A stretch of 64,000 bases of DNA, taken from contig JASXSV010000006.1 in NCBI GenBank assembly GCA_030674915.1, positions 124,001-188,000 of the forward strand, in the 5' to 3' direction. Positions within the stretch are counted from its first letter, which is position 1; each line of letters opens with the position of its first letter. The DNA comes from Candidatus Endonucleibacter bathymodioli (GTDB lineage Bacteria > Pseudomonadota > Gammaproteobacteria > Pseudomonadales > Endozoicomonadaceae). The notes under the pieces are model-generated. The model saw only the letters and a program-made list of their open reading frames with translations, made no database searches and had not been told where the DNA came from. Both the position numbers and the translations under genes were made by a program. Shown here one piece after another: positions 1 to 9,194 of the stretch.

Positions 1-248
1 CCCAAGATTCTGCTGCCGCAAAAGAACTCAGCGATACCCGTAGAAATCTGGTGGGTAGCGGTGATCGTTCTGAGCGTATCCGTACTTACAATTACCCTCA
101 AGGCAGGGTAACAGATCACCGTATAAGCCTTACACTTTACAAATTAGCTGAAATCGTTGACGGTGATTTGAACTCTCTCATACAACCTTTGCGCCAAGAG
201 AATCAAGCCGAAATGCTAGCTAACTTGGCTAATGAAAAAAACCTATGA
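1..248 (+). CDS. prfA: Peptide chain release factor 1, C-terminal part (5' truncated by window edge)
   Basis: RF1 recognises UAA and UAG stop codons and releases the finished peptide at the ribosome. The reading frame runs in from the window edge (codons from base 3), so only the last ~81 residues are present; the GTG at 51 is an internal valine, not a start. The visible part holds the conserved RF1 stretch [22 protein letters not shown], the end of the domain that carries the GGQ loop (the loop itself lies upstream of the window), followed by the usual acidic C-terminal helix. It overlaps prmC by an ATGA junction, so the two are translationally coupled. prmC encodes the enzyme that methylates the GGQ glutamine of release factors, which supports both calls. 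Identification is firm; only the truncation limits it. Confidence 0.95.
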   Translation, partial: QDSAAAKELSDTRRNLVGSGDRSERIRTYNYPQGRVTDHRISLTLYKLAEIVDGDLNSLIQPLRQENQAEMLANLANEKNL

Positions 249-1093
249 AGTACCGTATTGACACCATGCTCGCTTTAGCCGCCTCTCAACTTGCGGCTTG
301 CATTCCTCCAGCCTGCGATACTGCCCACCTTGATGCAGCTTTACTAATGAGCTTTACGCTCAAAAAAAACAGAAACTATCTTTTTACTTGGCCAGAGACA
401 ATACTCAGCGACCAAGAGTTTGCTAAATTTCAAAAACTAATAAAACAACGAGCTTCTGGTCTTCCAGTCGCTTATTTAATTGGTGAAAAGGAATTCTGGA
501 ACCTTAATCTTAAGGTCAGCAAACACGTACTGATACCCAGGCCCGACACCGAACTCATTGTAGAATTAGCCCTATCTAAAACACTGCCCGCGGATGCCAT
601 AGTTGCTGATCTCGGAACAGGTTCCGGAGCTATTGCCTTGGCAATGGCTAGGGAAAGACCTAACTGGCAAGTTTATGCTATAGACATAAGCCTTGAAGCG
701 CTCAATATCGCTAAAGAGAATGCGTCGATAAATAATATAAGCAATGTATCTTTTTTAGCAGGTAGCTGGTGTCAACCTTTGAAAGCCCAACTCTGCCATA
801 TGATCGTTTCCAATCCGCCTTATATCAGAGAAGACGATCATCACCTGAAGAATGGCGACATTCGTTTTGAACCTTTGATAGCCCTAGCTTCTGGCAAAGA
901 CGGTCTAAAAGATATACGACAAATAATATGTCAGTCCGCATTACACCTTATTCCAGGCGGTTGTTTGTTAGTTGAACATAGTTATGATCATGGTGAAACC
1001 GCATCCAAACTGATGGCTAAACATGGCTATAAAAACATTACCACTAACATGGACCTTGCTGGACATGATCGGGTTTCCATGGGAAATATTTAA
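245..1093 (+). CDS. prmC: Release factor glutamine N5-methyltransferase PrmC (HemK)
   Basis: Transfers a methyl group from S-adenosylmethionine to the glutamine of the GGQ motif in RF1 and RF2. The protein is 282 aa, about the usual family length. An N-terminal helical release-factor-binding domain is followed by a Rossmann methyltransferase domain with the glycine-rich SAM loop ([13 protein letters not shown], around residues 120-133) and the diagnostic NPPY motif at residues 190-193, which binds the substrate glutamine. The start overlaps the prfA stop (ATGA). No gene follows in the same operon within 350 bp. No oddities were seen. Confidence 0.96.
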   Translation: MKYRIDTMLALAASQLAACIPPACDTAHLDAALLMSFTLKKNRNYLFTWPETILSDQEFAKFQKLIKQRASGLPVAYLIGEKEFWNLNLKVSKHVLIPRPDTELIVELALSKTLPADAIVADLGTGSGAIALAMARERPNWQVYAIDISLEALNIAKENASINNISNVSFLAGSWCQPLKAQLCHMIVSNPPYIREDDHHLKNGDIRFEPLIALASGKDGLKDIRQIICQSALHLIPGGCLLVEHSYDHGETASKLMAKHGYKNITTNMDLAGHDRVSMGNI

Positions 1094-1445
1094 CTCCAAA
1101 AATCTAGTTTGCAGTACCAGGAAATCAAATTTACTCTGGTAGTTGCATTACCGTGTCCAAAGGTGTTGAATATTAACTGGTTTTCAAGTAAATCTGGGAT
1201 ATATTGTCAGCATAGAAGGCGTGGATATGCAACAAACTAGCTAAACTTCATGATCATACGGGTAGTAGGTGATTAGAGCTGAGTGAACGCAGTTATCGGA
1301 GTGCTCTGCATGAGACAGGCGTTATTCATTCCATCTTTCAAGCTGATGCGTAATCTACTATCTGATAAAATTTGATAATCAACAGAAAGACTAGCTACAG
1401 AATTACTTCTACCCTAGCTTAATTAATTATCACCTTGGAGAATTC
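1094..1445. other. Intergenic region prmC-nhaA
   Basis: No open frame worth calling. The stretch around 1249-1300 faintly resembles the dispersed TATACC/GGTATA repeat in reverse orientation but is too eroded to annotate. A Shine-Dalgarno GGAG sits about 5-9 bases before the nhaA ATG and fixes that start. Nothing else recognised. Confidence 0.5.
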
Positions 1446-2627
1446 ATGTTCGCACGACGGCTGCAACGTTTCCTGCATCAGGACTACTCCATTGGCGTAC
1501 TGATTATTATCGCCGCTATTTTAGCCAAAATTGTCGTCAATAGCAGCCTTGTACAATATTATAACTTGTTGTTGGACGCACCAATCCAAGTTGTCATTGG
1601 TCCTCTGGATATTAACAAACCCACCCTCCTCTGGATTAATGATGGTTTAATGGCTTTATTTTTCCTAATGATTGGACTTGAAGTTAAAAGGGAAGTACTG
1701 GAAGGCCAGCTCCGTACTGCAGCCCAAGTATGCCTACCAGGAATTGCAGCTGTAGGTGGCATGCTTATCCCTGCTCTTATTTATACGGCCTTTAATTATA
1801 ATGATCCCATAGCAGTTAAGGGATGGGCTATCCCTGCAGCAACAGATATTGCCTTTGCTCTTGGTGTTTTGGCACTGCTTGGGAAGCGGGCTCCTGCATC
1901 ACTCAAAATATTCCTCCTAGCCTTGGCTATTATTGATGATATCGGCGCCATTATAATTATCGCCCTGTTTTACACCTTTGATCTTTCTGTAACTTCTATG
2001 GTTATCGGAGCTGTTTTATTGGGAATCTTAGTGTTATTTAATCGCAGAAACGTAACAAGTCTCACTCCTTATCTTTTTGTTGGATCGTTACTCTGGGTAT
2101 GTGTTCTAAAGTCAGGAGTGCATGCAACACTGGCTGGTATTCTTATTGCTTTGACTATCCCGCTGAAGATAACCGATAGCAAGGGGAGATCACCACTAAA
2201 ATTCCTCGAACACAAACTACACAATAAAGTTAATTTTTTTATTCTGCCTCTGTTTGCCTTTGCAAATGCAGGCATAGAGCTTAGCTTTACACAATTAAAA
2301 ACATTATCTGACCCCATACCGTTGGGCATATTAACCGGTCTATTTATCGGCAAGCAGGTGGGGGTCTTCAGCTTCTGCTGGGTAGCAGTAAAAACAGGAA
2401 TTGCAAAACTACCAACTGGTGCCAGCTGGCTACATATTTACGGATTAGCCACCCTCTGCGGCATTGGCTTTACTATGAGTCTATTTATAGGCTCTTTAGC
2501 ATTTTCCGATGCTAGCCCTGGGTACATTATTTCTGATCGTATCGGCATTCTGTCGGGATCAATCATTTCTGCTGTTACTGGTTATATGATTCTTCGCTGG
2601 GCCGGCAGAAAATCGACAATGACTTGA
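1446..2627 (+). CDS. nhaA: Na+/H+ antiporter NhaA
   Basis: Inner-membrane antiporter that expels Na+ (or Li+) in exchange for about two protons and controls internal pH and sodium. The protein is 393 aa (E. coli NhaA is 388) with about twelve hydrophobic segments along its length. The catalytic site is intact: the aspartate pair in the motif ALAIIDDIGA is D164-D165, matching E. coli D163-D164, and D134 in ATDIAF matches D133. The N-terminal motif FFLMIGLEVKREVLEGQL is typical. Start chosen from GGAG upstream. It stands alone, flanked by degraded repeat sequence. Sodium extrusion fits a marine or marine-host lifestyle (inference). Confidence 0.97.
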   Translation: MFARRLQRFLHQDYSIGVLIIIAAILAKIVVNSSLVQYYNLLLDAPIQVVIGPLDINKPTLLWINDGLMALFFLMIGLEVKREVLEGQLRTAAQVCLPGIAAVGGMLIPALIYTAFNYNDPIAVKGWAIPAATDIAFALGVLALLGKRAPASLKIFLLALAIIDDIGAIIIIALFYTFDLSVTSMVIGAVLLGILVLFNRRNVTSLTPYLFVGSLLWVCVLKSGVHATLAGILIALTIPLKITDSKGRSPLKFLEHKLHNKVNFFILPLFAFANAGIELSFTQLKTLSDPIPLGILTGLFIGKQVGVFSFCWVAVKTGIAKLPTGASWLHIYGLATLCGIGFTMSLFIGSLAFSDASPGYIISDRIGILSGSIISAVTGYMILRWAGRKSTMT

Positions 2628-2636
2628 CTACTACCC

Positions 2637-2722
2637 TTGAAAATGCGAGATTGCTGACTATTCTTACTCATGTGGCTTCGTTCGCTCGCTGCCTATTCAC
2701 ACCTTTAATGGGAACGAGTATA
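2637..2722. repeat. Degenerate copy of dispersed TATACC/GGTATA repeat
   Basis: Bases shortly after nhaA read CTTGAAAATGCGAGATTGCTGAC, then a diverged middle, and end CACACCTTTAATGGGAACGAGTATA. These match the two ends of the dispersed element seen best at 61284-61407 (TGAAGGTGTGAG... and ...CTCACACCTTCA...). It is an eroded copy in the nhaA-hemH gap. Confidence 0.45.
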
Positions 2723-2765
2723 TTCTCTCCTCTTTGAACAAAAAAACAAACTCACTGACCAACTC

Positions 2766-3803
2766 ATGAAAAGTGCTATGATGACAAATCGTGGCATCCT
2801 ACTTGTGAATCTTGGATCACCTGATAGCCCATCCGTGACTAGCGTAAGGCGCTATCTCAACGAATTTCTTATGGATGGTAATGTAGTTGACTTGCCTTGG
2901 TTGCTTCGTCGTATATTGGTCAGCCTCTTTGTGCTGCCAACAAGACCAAAAAAATCAGCAAAAGCTTACCAACTCGTCTGGACCAGAGATAGCTCGCCAC
3001 TAATTTTCCATAGCAAAGCACTGGCACAAAAAGTAGCAAAGCAAATAAATATGCCTATAGAGCTAGCTATGCGCTACGGTCAGCCAAATATGCAAGAAGC
3101 CATTACCAAGCTTGCCAGGCAACCTGGCATTTCTGAAATACTACTTTTCCCACTTTACCCTCACTACGCCATGTCTACTGTAAAGACCGCTTCACAACGA
3201 GCGCGGGAAATCATCGCGAATAGTAATATTCCGGTAACATTGACTGTCCATCCCGTCTTTTATGATCAAAAATGCTATATTTCAGCACTGGTAGAATCAG
3301 CTTTACCATGGCTGGAACAAGATTATGATCATTTGGTATTCAGTTTTCATGGAGTCCCGATCCGACATATCCTTAAAGACGACGCTTCAGGGCAGCATTG
3401 CCTGAAAAAGCAAAACTGTTGTAACAAAACCGCTGATGCCCATCAAACCTGCTACCGTCATCAAGTCTATCGCACTGCAGCCTGCTTTATAGAAGAAGCG
3501 GGCATTCCTGCAAATAAGTATACTGTGGCCTTTCAGTCCCGTTTTGGGAAAGCTAAGTGGCTAGAGCCTAATACTGTCGATATTCTAAAAAAGTTAGCCG
3601 AACGAGGTGCAAAAAAAGTCCTTGTAATCAGCCCTTCTTTTGTCTCTGATTGCGTGGAAACTTTAGAAGAGATCGACATTACCGCTAAGCAAATATTTAT
3701 CGACGCCGGTGGAGAGTCTCTAGAATTGATTCCCTGCTTGAATGAACATCCGAGCTGGGTTAGGGTTCTAACTAACTGGCTAGAACAACCTCGGAATCCT
3801 TAG
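2766..3803 (+). CDS. hemH: Ferrochelatase HemH
   Basis: Inserts Fe2+ into protoporphyrin IX, the last step of protoheme synthesis. The 345-aa protein begins with the family signature ILLVNLGSPDSP and contains the metal-binding histidine in FSFHGVP and the acidic ETLEEID motif near the C-terminus (preceded by SPSFVSDCVETL), both of which line the active site. Several cysteines in the middle (around residues 213-226, CLKKQNCCNK) recall the extra cysteines of gammaproteobacterial enzymes. The ATG at 2766 has no clear ribosome-binding site; the ATGs at 2778 or 2781 are alternatives. Single gene between intergenic regions. Confidence 0.95.
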   Translation: MKSAMMTNRGILLVNLGSPDSPSVTSVRRYLNEFLMDGNVVDLPWLLRRILVSLFVLPTRPKKSAKAYQLVWTRDSSPLIFHSKALAQKVAKQINMPIELAMRYGQPNMQEAITKLARQPGISEILLFPLYPHYAMSTVKTASQRAREIIANSNIPVTLTVHPVFYDQKCYISALVESALPWLEQDYDHLVFSFHGVPIRHILKDDASGQHCLKKQNCCNKTADAHQTCYRHQVYRTAACFIEEAGIPANKYTVAFQSRFGKAKWLEPNTVDILKKLAERGAKKVLVISPSFVSDCVETLEEIDITAKQIFIDAGGESLELIPCLNEHPSWVRVLTNWLEQPRNP

Positions 3804-4016
3804 CGTATGCCCATCGTATTTGAACATGCATAGGGCAAAGGATTGAAATATACAACATCTGAAAAGCCACATACTTGGGCTTAGTGACACTCGCTTTGTA
3901 GCTACAAGTCGATTGATAGGTACGGGCTATGGAAAAACTTATTAGTGTTCTGACTTATTGAAAACATAAGTACCAACGTAGAGCACCCAAAAAGCCGCTA
4001 ACTGATATTTAAATCT

Positions 4017-4850
4017 ATGCAGGACAGAGAACAGATTAGACAAACCTACCTTGAGGCAATGGGAATCCAAACATGGTTCCCAAGGAAGTCCTTAATCAAT
4101 GCCCAGCCGGCTCGCTTATTCGAACAGTGCACACATACTATCTGTACCAGCCCCATTGACGCTATTACAAAACCTGAAACAGTTACTACCTCCTCAGCAA
4201 CAACATCTAAACAGACTGCACCTGTCAAGCGGCTCAGCTCTAATGATATTTTAAAAAATATCAGTACCCCTGAGCCTGTAATTAACAGAACACCTGAACC
4301 AACACAGCCTGTCTCAAATATATCCTCATCAGAGTTGGCTAATAGCAAGTTTCGTTTAGCCATTATTCCATTGGGGCCTAATAGCCTAGTTGTTGCAGAA
4401 ATGCCTTATACCGCTTTAAACCAATTTACCCTCAATCATCATCATTTATTGCGAGACCTAAGCAAGACATTAATGCTACCTTCGCCCTCCGACCCACAAT
4501 TTGTGCGAGAGTTTACATGGCCTATAACAAAAATCACCACTCCTCGAGGATTATTCGGGCAAATGATACAAAATGATCAGCAGGCGGCAGACGCTGTCAA
4601 AGCTTATCTAACCAACCAGTTTGGCTTACCTACACGCAACATAATATTACTATTAGGCCAAGCTGCAGCACGTTTTGTTTTTGATACAGAGCGTCCTTTT
4701 AATGAACTTCGTGGCATTCACCACCAAGGAAACAACAAGCCGATTATTGCTATTAGCTACGGGATTAATGAACTTATGAAAATCCCTAGTCTGAAACCGG
4801 AAGCGTGGCATGATTTACAAGCTTTAATACACGCTCATGATAATAAGTGA
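4017..4850 (+). CDS. HolD-like N-terminal motif protein, possible DNA polymerase III psi-like or glycosylase-like fold
   Basis: 277 aa, no signal peptide. The N-terminus (YLEAMGIQTWFPRKSL, residues 10-25) resembles the start of the DNA polymerase III psi subunit of E. coli (QQLGITQW...R). A Thr/Ser/Pro-rich linker (about residues 45-105) separates it from a C-terminal globular part (about 110-277). The C-terminal part has GQMIQNDQQAADAVKAYL and a late KPEAWHDLQAL segment resembling the end of uracil-DNA-glycosylase-like proteins. I recognise the general type (a psi-like protein of some gammaproteobacteria) but cannot prove function; no catalytic residues are evident. It stands alone, without rimI beside it. 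Confidence 0.45.
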   Translation: MQDREQIRQTYLEAMGIQTWFPRKSLINAQPARLFEQCTHTICTSPIDAITKPETVTTSSATTSKQTAPVKRLSSNDILKNISTPEPVINRTPEPTQPVSNISSSELANSKFRLAIIPLGPNSLVVAEMPYTALNQFTLNHHHLLRDLSKTLMLPSPSDPQFVREFTWPITKITTPRGLFGQMIQNDQQAADAVKAYLTNQFGLPTRNIILLLGQAAARFVFDTERPFNELRGIHHQGNNKPIIAISYGINELMKIPSLKPEAWHDLQALIHAHDNK

Positions 4851-4987
4851 ATATCTGCGAGCTTAGAAAACCAAATAAAAGCAGTCAATCTTTATACTCT
4901 CATTTAAACCGATAACGCAGGGATATCCGTCCAAAGTTTTTAAAATATACCATTACCATTGAAAGTGTCATTAAAATCCCCGTAAAC

Positions 4988-5053
4988 CTATAGCAATGGC
5001 TGATTATGGGGGCGGAGTGCGTCAACAACCTCACTCCTTGAGAATGGCTATAG
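4988..5053. repeat. Short-form copy of dispersed repeat
   Basis: 66 bp running from CTATAGCAATGG to GAATGGCTATAG, containing GTCAACAACCTCACTCCTTGAG. This matches the right half of the element at 61284-61407 in the same orientation. Its size agrees with other internally deleted copies (9107-9170, 59179-59246). A fragment of another copy (TATACCATTACCATTGAAAG) lies just upstream at about 4946. Confidence 0.6.
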
Positions 5054-5103
5054 AACACGCCTCCTTGCTGCCTACTTATCCTTCAGTTACCTTGCCTATA
5101 ATA

Positions 5104-5126
5104 AAAGGGACCTTACTGGTCCCTTT
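5104..5126. terminator. Bidirectional hairpin terminator
   Basis: Perfect 9-bp stem AAAGGGACC / GGTCCCTTT with a five-base loop, T-rich on both flanks. It lies 24 bp beyond the stop of the minus-strand gene 5150-5788 and most likely ends that transcript. Confidence 0.75.
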
Positions 5127-5149
5127 CTATTTTACTCGAGTAAATAGTC

Positions 5150-5788
5150 TCACAAACTTGTTTTTTCCTTTATGGCTTGAAGTTCTATCGCTCTCTCATG
5201 CTGGCAAGTTAAAGCATCCAACTGATCATCTTCAAGCTGTGCCATATCATAACTGATTCTACTGAGAATATCATATTTTAGTTTATTAACACCGTGACTC
5301 ATTAACCAATTATATTCTCGAGTATTTTTCTTCAGATTTAAATCTTCTGACAGTGTTTCAATATTACTGGTGGCAACAAGGTGAATACCATTATTATCTG
5401 TATCTGTCATCTGAAAGAAGTTGGCCAAAAGATCATGATGGCTATTCTTATCTTTTGCATCTGGGTCTTCAGTGAGAATTAAGGTGAGGGTGTCAGCCAG
5501 TCTCGACAAAGCTGTTTGTATCGCAACAACCGCGCTAACATAAGTATTATTACTTGCTGCAATCTGGCCAGTACTATCAATCTTTGGCTTAATTATGTTC
5601 AGTGAGTTTTTTATAATGTTAACGGTTTCAGGCGAGTAATGACGGATGGTGCGTGCTGCCAGCTTTTTAACCGGAGTTTGTACCATAGGAGAGGGTGTAA
5701 TTAACCTTTTGCCACCCTCTACCCATTTAGCTGTGGTGGTAAACAGATTTTTTTTATCTTTATCCGGCTCATTCTTATTATTACTCAT
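5150..5788 (-). CDS. Uncharacterised lysine-rich cytoplasmic-type protein
   Basis: 212 aa, not recognised. It has no signal peptide or membrane segment. The first ~20 residues are polar and rich in Asn/Lys/Asp, then a helical body follows (for instance SPETVNIIKNSLNIIKPKID and SAVVAIQTALSRLADTLTLIL). I place the start at the second ATG (5788) because AAGGG lies 7 bases before it; the ATG two codons earlier overlaps that ribosome-binding site. The gene ends at a good hairpin terminator. Charged N-terminus, lack of Sec signal and orphan status resemble the larger protein at 40278-42821, so it could be an effector exported by a non-Sec route, but nothing proves it. Confidence 0.6.
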   Translation of the reverse strand: MSNNKNEPDKDKKNLFTTTAKWVEGGKRLITPSPMVQTPVKKLAARTIRHYSPETVNIIKNSLNIIKPKIDSTGQIAASNNTYVSAVVAIQTALSRLADTLTLILTEDPDAKDKNSHHDLLANFFQMTDTDNNGIHLVATSNIETLSEDLNLKKNTREYNWLMSHGVNKLKYDILSRISYDMAQLEDDQLDALTCQHERAIELQAIKEKTSL

Positions 5789-6186
5789 AAGCATACCCTT
5801 TTGGCTTATAATCTATAATTAGTAATATCGGCCAGATGAAGTCTGGTATAAGCCAATATTGTTGGAAAACTCAATTTTTTGGTTGTTGTTTAGTTTAAGT
5901 CATCAAGGCAGAGCCTTAGACACCAACATAAGTGACACACGCTCCACGATAAAAGCTCAATTTAATTAATATACCCTAAGACACTCCTCGCCAATCTGTT
6001 TGTTATGCCCATTCCCATTGATGCGTGAGATTGTATGCAGCACTATTCCATACCTCTAATAATAACAAGCATAAGATGCATTTCGAAAAATAATGACTTG
6101 TTTTTATAGCATGCTTCTACAAATACAGGTAAAATAACATTTATAATTAAAACTAAAATGATAGCCGACATAGCGATGTAATTGTC
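5789..6186. other. Divergent intergenic region upstream of yadG-like gene
   Basis: 398 bp between two divergent genes, AT-rich, presumably carrying both promoters. No tRNA, repeat or transposase remnant recognised. Confidence 0.4.
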
Positions 6187-7137
6187 ATGATAACGCAAGC
6201 TCTAACTATAAAAAATCTAAGAAAAACGTACGCGGACGGTGTTGAAGCATTGAAAGGAATTGATCTTTCTGTAGCTGAAGGCGACTTTTTTGCGTTACTT
6301 GGTCCCAATGGCGCAGGTAAAACCACCACGATTGGGGTTATTTCTTCTCTGGTTAAAAAAGGGTCAGGTGACGTCTCTATTTTTGAACACAATATTGATA
6401 AAGACCTGGTAAAATATAAGCATGCACTAGGCATTGTTCCTCAAGAGTTCAATTTCAATCCATTTGATAAGGTTGAAGATATCCTAATCACTCAGGCTGG
6501 CTACTATGGGATTCCAGCTCATAAAGCACGACCTCGTGTCGCTCATTATTTGAAAAAACTAGATCTTTGGGATAAGCGTCATGAGATTTCAAGAATGCTA
6601 TCTGGAGGAATGAAGCGTCGCCTAATGATTGCTCGAGCCTTAGTGCACGAACCTAAAATGCTAATCTTGGACGAACCATCAGCAGGTGTAGATATTGAGA
6701 TGAGGCGCAGCCTTTGGGATTTTTTGAAGGAGATAAATGGAAGAGGAACAACCATTATTCTAACGACTCATTATCTTGAGGAAGCAGAACAACTATGCCG
6801 TAACATAGCCATTATTAATAAAGGCGAAATTATTCAGGACTGCTCAATGAAAAATTTGCTGGAAACATCACAAACAGAGAGCTTTATTCTGGATATTCGT
6901 GAACCTGTTAATCAGCTTCCATACTTTTCTGGTTATGTTGTATCAAAGATTGATACCAAGAGCTTGGAAGTAGAGATAAACAAGTCAGCAGGAGTAAACA
7001 GTTTATTCGAACAGCTGAGCGTACATAATATTGAAGTAATTAGCATGAGGAACAAAACCAATCGGCTGGAGGAGCTATTTGTCAACCTTACGAATGGTAA
7101 TAATAAAAAGGACAAAATTGAAAATGACGTACTTTAA
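6187..7137 (+). CDS. yadG: ABC-2 type transporter ATP-binding protein, YadG-like
   Basis: ATPase subunit of an ABC exporter; 316 aa (E. coli YadG 308). All nucleotide-binding motifs are intact: Walker A GPNGAGKTTT near residue 40, signature LSGGMKRRLMIARAL, Walker B MLILDEPSAGVD and the switch histidine in LTTHYLEE. The C-terminal ~90 residues form the usual extension of this subfamily. The gene overlaps the permease gene that follows by 14 bp. The pair matches YadG-YadH, an uncharacterised exporter conserved in Gammaproteobacteria; substrate unknown. Confidence 0.93.
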   Translation: MITQALTIKNLRKTYADGVEALKGIDLSVAEGDFFALLGPNGAGKTTTIGVISSLVKKGSGDVSIFEHNIDKDLVKYKHALGIVPQEFNFNPFDKVEDILITQAGYYGIPAHKARPRVAHYLKKLDLWDKRHEISRMLSGGMKRRLMIARALVHEPKMLILDEPSAGVDIEMRRSLWDFLKEINGRGTTIILTTHYLEEAEQLCRNIAIINKGEIIQDCSMKNLLETSQTESFILDIREPVNQLPYFSGYVVSKIDTKSLEVEINKSAGVNSLFEQLSVHNIEVISMRNKTNRLEELFVNLTNGNNKKDKIENDVL

Positions 7138-7903
7138 AGCTAATCATGTTGCATTTAATACAATCCTCTTTCGTGAGATACGGCGATTTATGCGCATTTG
7201 GCCACAGACATTATTGCCTCCGGCGATGGTCATGTCCCTTTATTTTGTTATTTTTGGTGGTATTATCGGTAATCGCATTGGTGATATGATGGGCTATAGC
7301 TACATGACATATATCGTGCCTGGTTTGGTCATGATGTCTGTTATAACCAACAGCTTTAGCAATGTAGCCTTTAGTTTTTTCAGTATAAAGTTTCAGAAAA
7401 GTGTAGAAGAGCTATTGGTATCTCCTGTACCCAATAGCATCATTTTGGCGGGTTATGTTTTGGGCGGAGCATTCCGGGGTCTTATTTCTGGCTTTATGGT
7501 TATGGGAGTAGGACTCTTTTTTGTTGATTTCCATTTGCATAATTTGTTAATCACCTTTCTTGCAGTAGCCATGACAGCCATTCTTTGTGCGCTGGGAGGC
7601 TTCATTAATGCGATCCATGCCAAAACTTTTGATGATATCTCTATAATACCAACCTTTCTATTAACACCACTCACATACTTGGGTGGAGTTTTCTACTCTA
7701 TTGAAGTGCTGCCGGAATTCTGGCGAAATTTATCGCTATTTAATCCGGTGCTTTATCAGGTCAATGCTTTTCGCTACGGCATACTTGGGGAAACTAGCGG
7801 CATAAATATCAATATGGCTTTTTCTGTCATGACAGGTGTTATCATTGTACTGACTGTTTATAGCTTACAATTATTGAATAGCGGAAAGGGTCTGCGCAGC
7901 TAA
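7124..7903 (+). CDS. yadH: ABC-2 type transporter permease, YadH-like
   Basis: Membrane partner of the preceding ATPase. 259 aa with six hydrophobic segments; typical YadH motifs include EIRRFMRIWPQTLLPPA at the N-terminus, YIVPGLVMMSVITN, AKTFDDISIIPTFLLTPLTY and a C-terminus ending GKGLRS. I choose the ATG at 7124, inside the end of yadG, because it aligns with the E. coli start and follows AAGGA; a TTG at 7079 in the same frame would add 15 non-conserved residues. Confidence 0.93.
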   Translation: MTYFKANHVAFNTILFREIRRFMRIWPQTLLPPAMVMSLYFVIFGGIIGNRIGDMMGYSYMTYIVPGLVMMSVITNSFSNVAFSFFSIKFQKSVEELLVSPVPNSIILAGYVLGGAFRGLISGFMVMGVGLFFVDFHLHNLLITFLAVAMTAILCALGGFINAIHAKTFDDISIIPTFLLTPLTYLGGVFYSIEVLPEFWRNLSLFNPVLYQVNAFRYGILGETSGININMAFSVMTGVIIVLTVYSLQLLNSGKGLRS

Positions 7904-8240
7904 TGGTTATACTAATTACCATTGGAAGTGGAGGCGACAAACTGGCGCAACCCCATAAACCTACTAGCAGTAGATGTTTGATGTGTGTGAAAGGGCACCA
8001 CACCTTCAAGGACCGTGGGCACAGCCACGTTACCGCTAAGGGATCTTCTGGAATAAGCTCTTATCCTTTAGGTTATGCAACTTTTCTACAAGATGCTAGG
8101 CTGAACATGGTGTAGAGTTATCCGTTATCTATCTTGAATCTAGTCACCCCCCACTTTTATAGTTATAGCGCAAGGTTGTTGACCTTATCACATATTCAAA
8201 AAAAGAGGGGTTGGTATAACCCTGAAGCAAGTAATTAATT
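7904..8240. other. Intergenic region yadH-queF with repeat fragments
   Basis: 337 bp. Two patches resemble the dispersed repeat: 7905-7940 (GTTATACTAATTACCATTGGAAG) and about 8164-8218 (TATAGCGCAAGGTTGTTGACC to GGTATA). A 70-codon open frame starting at 7903 shows no protein-like character. No other feature seen. Confidence 0.4.
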
Positions 8241-9065
8241 ATGAGAAAGCAATTAATTAAATCTCCTCTAGGCAAGAAAAGTCATTATGAAACGACTTAT
8301 AATCCGGACTTACTTTTTCCAATTTCTCGGGTAGAAAAGCGGAAAGAATTGCTACTGGATCTTGATAACTTGCCTTTTTATGGACGAGATCTTTGGCATG
8401 GATATGAACTGTCTTGGTTAAATGCTATGGGCAAGCCTGTTATTTACACCGCATCCTTTGATTTATTGTGCAGTACTCCTAATATCATTGAGTCCAAGTC
8501 TTTCAAACTTTATTTAAACTCACTGAACCAGACCCGCTTTAATAATGATAGCGATGTTAAAGACATACTGGAAAAAGACCTAAGCAGTGCTGCTGGTGGG
8601 TCAGTTGCTGTTATCTTGATGACTGTGCAGGAAATGGAACAATTAGGCTTTTGTCAGACGCCTGGAGTTTGCCTTGATGATCTTGATATTGAAATTATCA
8701 GCTATAGTTACGACCCAGGATTACTGAAAAAGGCAGGTGGCTATAAGTCAGAAATAATATGCAGCCACCTGTTTAAGTCTAATTGCTTGGTGACGGGCCA
8801 GCCTGATTGGGGCACCTTGGTTGTTGAGTATGATGGGGATGCAATAAATCATGAAGCATTTCTTCGCTATATTTGCTCTTTCAGGGAGCACTACGAGTTT
8901 CATGAACAATGCGTGGAACGAGTATTTACTGATCTTATAAATTTCTTTCAGTTTAATAATTTAACGGTTTATGCTCAATATCTACGCCGTGGAGGTCTTG
9001 ACATTAACCCTTGGAGAAGCACACAAAATATTCAGCCGGCGCAAATGCGTTTCATAAGGCAATAA
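8241..9065 (+). CDS. queF: NADPH-dependent 7-cyano-7-deazaguanine reductase QueF
   Basis: Reduces preQ0 to preQ1 in queuosine biosynthesis for tRNA wobble modification. 274 aa, the long two-domain form of Gammaproteobacteria (E. coli 282). The QueF motif ESKSFKLYLNSLNQTRF is intact in the N-terminal half, and the catalytic pair is present as C182 and D189 in SNCLVTGQPDWG (E. coli C190, D197). The N-terminus SPLGKKSHYETTYNPDLLFPI also matches. Single gene. Confidence 0.96.
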   Translation: MRKQLIKSPLGKKSHYETTYNPDLLFPISRVEKRKELLLDLDNLPFYGRDLWHGYELSWLNAMGKPVIYTASFDLLCSTPNIIESKSFKLYLNSLNQTRFNNDSDVKDILEKDLSSAAGGSVAVILMTVQEMEQLGFCQTPGVCLDDLDIEIISYSYDPGLLKKAGGYKSEIICSHLFKSNCLVTGQPDWGTLVVEYDGDAINHEAFLRYICSFREHYEFHEQCVERVFTDLINFFQFNNLTVYAQYLRRGGLDINPWRSTQNIQPAQMRFIRQ

Positions 9066-9106
9066 TCGTAGCCTACACCTATCAGTATCTTCAAGTGAGT
9101 TTAGTC

Positions 9107-9170
9107 TATACCCGTAAGCATTAAGATGTGCGATTGTCGCTTACTCTCACCTGCAATGGTCACAGGTATA
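9107..9170. repeat. Short-form copy of dispersed repeat
   Basis: 64 bp bounded by TATACC and GGTATA, with a middle reading AAGATGTGCGATTGTCGCTTACTCTCACC that parallels the left half of the element seen at 44632-44758. It lies in the queF-ydjA gap. Confidence 0.55.
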
Positions 9171-9194
9171 TCTATTGAATATTAGGATATTGTA

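Noticed and set aside
51..248. Apparent 65-aa gene starting with GTG
   Set aside because: The frame is open to the window edge and the residues upstream ([17 protein letters not shown]) continue the RF1 pattern, so GTG is an internal valine.
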